Below, piece after piece: positions 44,320 through 49,660 of a DNA stretch of 49,660 nucleotides. Source of the stretch: Candidatus Magasanikbacteria bacterium RIFOXYD2_FULL_41_14 (lineage in GTDB: Bacteria > Patescibacteriota > Patescibacteriia > Magasanikbacterales > GWA2-37-8); the NCBI GenBank assembly GCA_001784475.1, contig MFRE01000015.1:1-49660 (forward strand), in the 5' to 3' direction. Position 1 is the first letter of the stretch, and each line of letters starts with the position of its first letter. The notes below the pieces were generated by a model. That model worked only from the letters and a program-made list of their open reading frames with translations. It did no database searches and had not been told where the DNA came from. The translations under genes and the position numbers were made by a program.

Positions 44320-46476
44320 TTAACTAGAAATTGCCTGGTCAAAATCAATTAAATATATTCGCGGTTTTTTGGTAAAATCAACTTGACCGTTTTCGTCCCT
44401 AAAAAATCTTAGGCAAAAATTTCCAGAATGACAGTCGTGGCCATGTACGACGCCTTGTTTTCGTAAAACACTTTTTATTTTATCAGCGTCTCTGTTTAAT
44501 TCGCCTAAAAATTCCCCATCCAATATTTCCCAATCAGCCAAACTTAAATCAAGTACTCCGCTATAAACATCAACCAAATCTTGTTTGTTTAAATGGTATG
44601 ATATGATTGGCTCAACGGGAACATAGTCAAATCCTTCATTTTTCCATAATCCGCAATCTTCATACATTTTTTGCCAAGCCATAAAAGCAGATGGAATTAT
44701 TCGTCTTATTATTGTTTTTCCTTTTAATTGACCGCCGACTAAAAATGTTTCCGATCCATCTTTAGGAAATTGTTTTCGTGAAAATTTGTCTTTCAGAACA
44801 TTTATTTTTTCATACAATCTTGGTTCGACAATGCTATCTCCTAAATTCTTTTTAGCTAATTCCAACAATGCTTTTCTGTCACTTTCAAAAGCATACCGAA
44901 TCATTTTTGAGCATATGCTTCTGGTTTCCAGATCCTCTTGTTCTAATCCCATTCTTATTAATTCCACCCGTTCACTCGCGGAAACGTACATAATCATTCT
45001 CGCACACACTCTTTTGGTTTCCTGGTCTTCCTGTTCTAATCCCATCCTTATCAATTTTCCTCGTTCATTTTCAGGAGCGCACGCAATCATTTTGGCGCAC
45101 ATTTTTTTAGTTTCTGGGTCTTTCTGTTCTAATCCAGCTTTTACTATTTCTCCAACTTTCATTCTGAGTTTCTCTTGTTCATTTTTTGGAGCCCGCCAAA
45201 TCATATCCGCACAAATCTTTTGAGTTTTTGGGTCTTCCTGTTCTAATCCAGCTTTTACTATTTCTCCAACTTTTGTTCTGAGTTTCTCTTGTTCGTTTTC
45301 TGGAGCGCGCCCAATCATCTCTGCATACACACTTTGAGTTTCTGGGTCTTCCTGTTCTAATCCAGCTTTTACTATTTTTCCAACTTTCTTATTTAATATT
45401 TCTCTTTCGTTTTTAGAAACGCTTTCAATCATATTGGCACACGCCTTTATGGTATCTGGGTTTTCCTGTTCTAATCCCATTCTTATTAATTCCACCCGTT
45501 CACTCGCGGAAACGTACATAATCATTCTCGCACACACTCTTTTGGTTTCCTGGTCTTCCTGTTCTAATCCCATCCTTATCAATTTTCCTCGTTCATTTTC
45601 AGGAGCGCACGCAATCATTTTGGCGCACATTTTTTTAGTTTCTGGGTCTTTCTGTTCTAATCCAGCTTTTACTATTTCTCCAACTTTCATTCTGAGTTTC
45701 TCTTGTTCATTTTTTGGAGCCCGCCAAATCATATCCGCACAAATCTTTTGAGTTTTTGGGTCTTCCTGTTCTAATCCAGCTTTTACTATTTCTCCAACTT
45801 TTGTTCTGAGTTTCTCTTGTTCGTTTTCTGGAGCGCGCCCAATCATCTCTGCATACACACTTTGAGTTTCTGGGTCTTCCTGTTCTAATCCAGCTTTTAC
45901 TATTTTTCCAACTTTCTTATTTAATATTTCTCTTTCGTTTTTAGAAACGCTTTCAATCATATTGGCACACGCCTTTATGGTATCTGGGTTTTCCTGTTCT
46001 AATCCCATTCTTATTAATTCCACCCGTTCACTCGCGGAAACGTACATAATCATTCTCGCACACACTCTTTTGGTTTCCTGGTCTTCCTGTTCTAATCCCA
46101 TCCTTATCAATTTTCCTCGTTCATTTTCAAAAGCACAGTAAATCATTTGCGCACACACTATTTTAATTTCCAAATTTGCCTGCGCTAACCCAGCTCTTAT
46201 CAAACGACCGCGTTCATCTTTTAGAGAATCAATTATTTTTTTTTCTAAAAGAAGGGGTGAATTTCCAGCAGCTTCTTTAATTTTTTGATCTTGTTTTTTG
46301 TCGCTTAAATATCTGACCAAGGAATGCTCGGTTATCTCGTCTTGTCCGGAAATTTCATACATAGACAAAAATTCCGGTCTCGCAAAAGCTGGTTTGTTAA
46401 TATTTTCGTTCGCTGATATTTCTGGTGTCAATATATCTGCCACGCCATGCTCTAGTTTCATATAATTTTTTGGCAA
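44320..46476 (-). CDS. HEAT/ARM-like repeat protein with kinase-like C-terminal domain
   Basis: Repeats of (V)KAGLEQEDPETQ..CAxMIxxAPENE; C-term VVHGHDCHSGNFCLRF...RIYLIDFDQAIS. Confidence 0.65.
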   Translation of the reverse strand: MPKNYMKLEHGVADILTPEISANENINKPAFARPEFLSMYEISGQDEITEHSLVRYLSDKKQDQKIKEAAGNSPLLLEKKIIDSLKDERGRLIRAGLAQANLEIKIVCAQMIYCAFENERGKLIRMGLEQEDQETKRVCARMIMYVSASERVELIRMGLEQENPDTIKACANMIESVSKNEREILNKKVGKIVKAGLEQEDPETQSVYAEMIGRAPENEQEKLRTKVGEIVKAGLEQEDPKTQKICADMIWRAPKNEQEKLRMKVGEIVKAGLEQKDPETKKMCAKMIACAPENERGKLIRMGLEQEDQETKRVCARMIMYVSASERVELIRMGLEQENPDTIKACANMIESVSKNEREILNKKVGKIVKAGLEQEDPETQSVYAEMIGRAPENEQEKLRTKVGEIVKAGLEQEDPKTQKICADMIWRAPKNEQEKLRMKVGEIVKAGLEQKDPETKKMCAKMIACAPENERGKLIRMGLEQEDQETKRVCARMIMYVSASERVELIRMGLEQEDLETRSICSKMIRYAFESDRKALLELAKKNLGDSIVEPRLYEKINVLKDKFSRKQFPKDGSETFLVGGQLKGKTIIRRIIPSAFMAWQKMYEDCGLWKNEGFDYVPVEPIISYHLNKQDLVDVYSGVLDLSLADWEILDGEFLGELNRDADKIKSVLRKQGVVHGHDCHSGNFCLRFFRDENGQVDFTKKPRIYLIDFDQAISS
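44939..46129. repeat. 528-bp tandem repeat within the HEAT-like gene (two full units plus a partial third)
   Basis: ATTCTTATTAATTCCACCCGTTCACTCGCGG occurs at 44951, 45479 and 46007; protein units identical. Confidence 0.92.
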
Positions 46477-46535
46477 GATATTAAAAAATTATAAATCTAA
46501 AATTAAAAACCTGCCTGCCGGCAGGTCTAAAATCA

Positions 46536-47414
46536 CTAAATCCGATCTTCCCACCTTCTGTCTGTCTCCACTTCCAGTTCCAAAAAGACTTTTCTATTCA
46601 TGGCAATTTCCAATTCTTTGCGCGCCGCGATGCCAATTTCTTTTATTGCTCGGCCATTAGCACCGATGATCATCTTTTTGTAGCGTTTATCGTAAGTGAA
46701 AATTGTGGCTTTGACCACTACAATTTCACCTTTATCTTCAAACGACTGCACTTCTACGTGTGTAGTGTAGGGAACTTCCTGGCGCAGAGCCAAGAGAACT
46801 TTTTCACGGACTACCTCCGCTATCAAAAATTCCCGATTAACATTAGTGATTTGATCTAGCGGATACAATTGTTCTCCAATTGGCAAAAGTTCTAGCACTT
46901 TTTCACGCAACGGTTCAACATGTCTATTTAGTAGCGCAGACAGTTCAAATACGGCTTGGTATTCTTCACCCAAAATTTTATAATCATCTATATAAGATTT
47001 TTCTTTTGCTGAAAGGTCGCTTTTATTAATCACTAAAATCTTTGGAATATCCAATTTGCGCAATAAAGATTGGATGAATCGCTCTTCGGCACCAACGGCT
47101 TTGCAAGGGTCAACCACATAAATCGCGAGGTCAATATCTTTGATAGCATCATTAACTAATTCACCCAGCTTACCAGCCAAAATATTGTGATGATCCCGCA
47201 GGACCCCAGGGGTATCCACAAACACCGCTTGACCGCCAGGATAATTTAAAACTCCATGAATAATATGGCGCGTTGTTTGTGGTTTGTGCGTTACAGCGGC
47301 TAATTTCGTGCCAACCAAAGCATTAAGCAGGGTTGATTTACCGGAATTGGAACGGCCAATTAGGGTTACAAAACCGCTTTTAAATTGTATTTTTTCTACT
47401 TTTTTTTCTTTCAT
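46536..47414 (-). CDS. era: GTPase Era
   Basis: TLIGRSNSGKSTLLNALVGTKLAAVTHKPQTTRH, VDTPGV, NKSDL, KH domain KKMIIGANGRAIKEIG. Confidence 0.95.
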   Translation of the reverse strand: MKEKKVEKIQFKSGFVTLIGRSNSGKSTLLNALVGTKLAAVTHKPQTTRHIIHGVLNYPGGQAVFVDTPGVLRDHHNILAGKLGELVNDAIKDIDLAIYVVDPCKAVGAEERFIQSLLRKLDIPKILVINKSDLSAKEKSYIDDYKILGEEYQAVFELSALLNRHVEPLREKVLELLPIGEQLYPLDQITNVNREFLIAEVVREKVLLALRQEVPYTTHVEVQSFEDKGEIVVVKATIFTYDKRYKKMIIGANGRAIKEIGIAARKELEIAMNRKVFLELEVETDRRWEDRI

Positions 47415-47490
47415 AATAATATGGCCTTGCCTTTTTTCTATGATTTATGTTATAATTCTACCATAAAATTACAGTTAAATCAAGTATAGA

Positions 47491-47928
47491 ATGAAAGTCA
47501 TTTTATTACAAAAAGTAGCCGGATTGGGAGATATTGACCAAATTAAAGATGTGGCCGATGGTTATGCCCGTAATTTTTTATTTCCCCGGCATTTGGCCGT
47601 AGCCGCCACTGCACCGGTTTTGGCTGACTTGGCAATTCATAAGAAAAAAGAGGCGAAAGAAGCGGAAAATGATCTGCATGACCAGCAGACCTTGGCAGAC
47701 AAATTAAGCGGTTTAGAGGTGGAAATAAAAGAAAAGGCCAGTGGGAAGGGGCTATTATATGCGTCGGTGGGTCCGGCGCGTGTCGCGACTGCTTTGGAAA
47801 AAATTGGATTGGCGGTTGAACGGAGCCAAATACATATGAAACCGATAAAAGAAGCGGGAGAATTTGAAGCGCTAATCAAATTACGCCATGGTTTGGAAGC
47901 AACTGTCAGTGTCATCGTCTCTGTCTAA
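47491..47928 (+). CDS. rplI: 50S ribosomal protein L9
   Basis: [37 protein letters not shown]. Confidence 0.95.
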   Translation: MKVILLQKVAGLGDIDQIKDVADGYARNFLFPRHLAVAATAPVLADLAIHKKKEAKEAENDLHDQQTLADKLSGLEVEIKEKASGKGLLYASVGPARVATALEKIGLAVERSQIHMKPIKEAGEFEALIKLRHGLEATVSVIVSV

Positions 47929-47930
47929 TG

Positions 47931-47957
47931 CCCCCCGAGTAAATCGCGGGGTTTTTA
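47931..47957 (+). terminator. Rho-independent terminator after rplI
   Basis: CCCCCGAgtaaaTCGCGGGG followed by T-run. Confidence 0.7.
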
Positions 47958-48065
47958 TTTTAGCTTATTTATGCTATAATGTTATCTGTTATTTAAAATT
48001 AAAGAATAAAGATTATAATGCTGTTGTAATTATTTAATCTTAAATCTTTAATCTTTTGTTATATT

Positions 48066-49660
48066 ATGAACACAAAATATATTTTCGTAATTGGGGGAGT
48101 CTTGTCTGGAGTTGGCAAAGGCGTTACGACCGCGAGCATTGGGCGTATTTTTAAAAATTATGGTTATAAGGTATCGGCGATTAAAATTGATCCTTACATC
48201 AACGTTGACGCTGGCACGATGAATCCGGTGGAGCATGGTGAGGTGTTTGTAACTGAAGATGGTGACGAAACCGACCAAGATATGGGTAACTATGAGCGTT
48301 TTTTAGATACCAACTTATACTCTGGTAATTATATGACGACCGGTCGGATATATCTAACTGTAATTGAAAAAGAGCGGAGTATGTTTTATAAAGGTAAATG
48401 CGTACAGGTAGTACCGCATATCCCATTTGAAGTTATTGACCGGATTAAAAAAGCGGCCGAGCAAACTAAAGCGGAAATTATGGTGGTTGAAGTCGGAGGC
48501 ACAGTGGGTGAGTACGAAAATATTTTGTATTTAGAAGCGGCCCGCATGATGAAGTTGGATAACCCTGATGATGTGTCAATAATTCTAGTGGGCTATATGC
48601 CGGTACCGTCGCATTTGGGCGAAATGAAAACTAAGCCCACCCAACATGCGGCGCGCACGCTTAATAATTCTGGTTTGCAGGCCGATTTTATCGTGGCGCG
48701 CGGTAAATATGAATTAGACAAACCGCGCAAAGAAAAATTGGCTTTGTTTTGTTGGATGAAGCCAGAGGATATAATTTCGGCGCCTGACGTGGAAAGTATT
48801 TATACCATTCCAGTTGTTTTGGAAAAGCAAAATTTTGGGCATTTGCTCGCGCAAAAATTGAAATTTAAATTAGGATCAGTTAAGAAAAATAATGAATGGG
48901 ATAAATTTTTAAATAAAGCCAAGGCGAAAAAAAAGCCACTGAAAATCGCGGTGGTAGGTAAATATTTTGCGACTGGCGCGTATACTTTGGCTGATTCCTA
49001 TATCTCGGTGATTCAGGCGGTTAAACACGCTGCTTGGTGGGTGGGCGCGGAAGCAGAAATGACTTGGGTTGATTCGGAAGATTTTGAAAAAGATCCGAAA
49101 AAAGTAAAAGATTTATCAAAATATGATGCTTTGATTGTGCCCGGCGGGTTTGGCACACGAGGAATTGAAGGGATAATTTTGGCAATTAAATACGCGCGTG
49201 AAAATAATATGCCATATTTGGGGTTGTGTTATGGTATGCAATTGGCTTCAATTGAGTTTGCCCGCAATGTATTGGGCTTAACAGATGCCCATACAGTTGA
49301 ATGTAACGCGAAAACTACCAATCCGATCATTCATATCAATCCCACTCAAGCGAAAAATGTTAGTAAGAATCGTTATGGTGGCACCATGCGTTTAGGTGCG
49401 TATGATTGCAATATGAAAGAGGGGAGTAAGGTGGCTAAGTTATACGGTGAAAAGAAAATCAGTGAACGCCATCGCCATCGTTATGAATTTAATAATGATT
49501 ACCGTGAGAAAATTGAATCAGCCGGTTTGGAATGTGTTGGTATTAACAAAGAAACCAATTTAGTAGAAATTGTCGAAATTAAAAATCATCCGTTCTTCGT
49601 GGGCGTGCAATTTCATCCAGAATTTAAATCGCGCCCGACACGACCGCACCCGTTGTTTTT
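48066..49660 (+). CDS. pyrG: CTP synthase (3' end truncated by window edge)
   Basis: MNTKYIFVIGGVLSGVGKGVTTASIGRI...KIDPYINVDAGTMNPVEHGEVFV; glutaminase PYLGLCYGMQLA; open to window end. Confidence 0.97.
   Translation, partial: MNTKYIFVIGGVLSGVGKGVTTASIGRIFKNYGYKVSAIKIDPYINVDAGTMNPVEHGEVFVTEDGDETDQDMGNYERFLDTNLYSGNYMTTGRIYLTVIEKERSMFYKGKCVQVVPHIPFEVIDRIKKAAEQTKAEIMVVEVGGTVGEYENILYLEAARMMKLDNPDDVSIILVGYMPVPSHLGEMKTKPTQHAARTLNNSGLQADFIVARGKYELDKPRKEKLALFCWMKPEDIISAPDVESIYTIPVVLEKQNFGHLLAQKLKFKLGSVKKNNEWDKFLNKAKAKKKPLKIAVVGKYFATGAYTLADSYISVIQAVKHAAWWVGAEAEMTWVDSEDFEKDPKKVKDLSKYDALIVPGGFGTRGIEGIILAIKYARENNMPYLGLCYGMQLASIEFARNVLGLTDAHTVECNAKTTNPIIHINPTQAKNVSKNRYGGTMRLGAYDCNMKEGSKVAKLYGEKKISERHRHRYEFNNDYREKIESAGLECVGINKETNLVEIVEIKNHPFFVGVQFHPEFKSRPTRPHPLF

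Noticed and set aside
44786-45751. Plus-strand ORFs 44786..45223 and 45434..45751
   Set aside because: Antisense to the repeat gene and duplicated only because of the 528-bp repeat.
46505-46525. CCTGCCTGCCGGCAGG palindrome between era and the HEAT-like gene as a special regulatory site
   Set aside because: Looks like a generic intergenic hairpin or terminator remnant; no further support.

Overview
This ~49.7 kb low-GC bacterial window is densely coded. Gene content and short intergenic spacing resemble a Candidate Phyla Radiation/Patescibacteria-type genome (inference). Housekeeping blocks: an aromatic amino acid cluster (aroC, prephenate dehydratase, TyrA-chorismate mutase fusion, aminotransferase); asparaginase; queuosine salvage (transporter, QueH) around rarA; tsaE; gatC/gatA; a double-LOG protein; lgt; transketolase; AlkD-like; YidC-like; a heat-shock cluster (hrcA, NUDIX-GrpE, hsp20, dnaK, dnaJ); murA; a CtpA-like S41 peptidase; era; rplI; and a 5' part of pyrG. 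tRNA-Glu(CUC) and tRNA-Ser(GGA) are present. Main points of interest: (1) a candidate conflict/defence operon at ~4.5-7.8 kb next to tRNA-Glu, made of an AEP-primase-like/SF2-helicase protein, two small paralogous proteins and a caspase/CHAT-like protease; (2) two perfect 82-bp repeats upstream of tRNA-Glu that look like copies of the tRNA 5' end interrupted by a two-hairpin palindromic insert; (3) palindromic repeats embedded in frame in four housekeeping genes (tsaE, rarA, gatA, grpE), analogous to Rickettsia palindromic elements; (4) a ~480-nt GC-rich, highly foldable region between tsaE and gatC that may be a large structured RNA; (5) a CIRCE-like operator overlapping the hrcA promoter, and a NUDIX-GrpE fusion; (6) a HEAT-like repeat protein with perfect 528-bp tandem duplications and a kinase-like C-terminus. 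All calls come from reading the sequence and recognising motifs; no database search was run.
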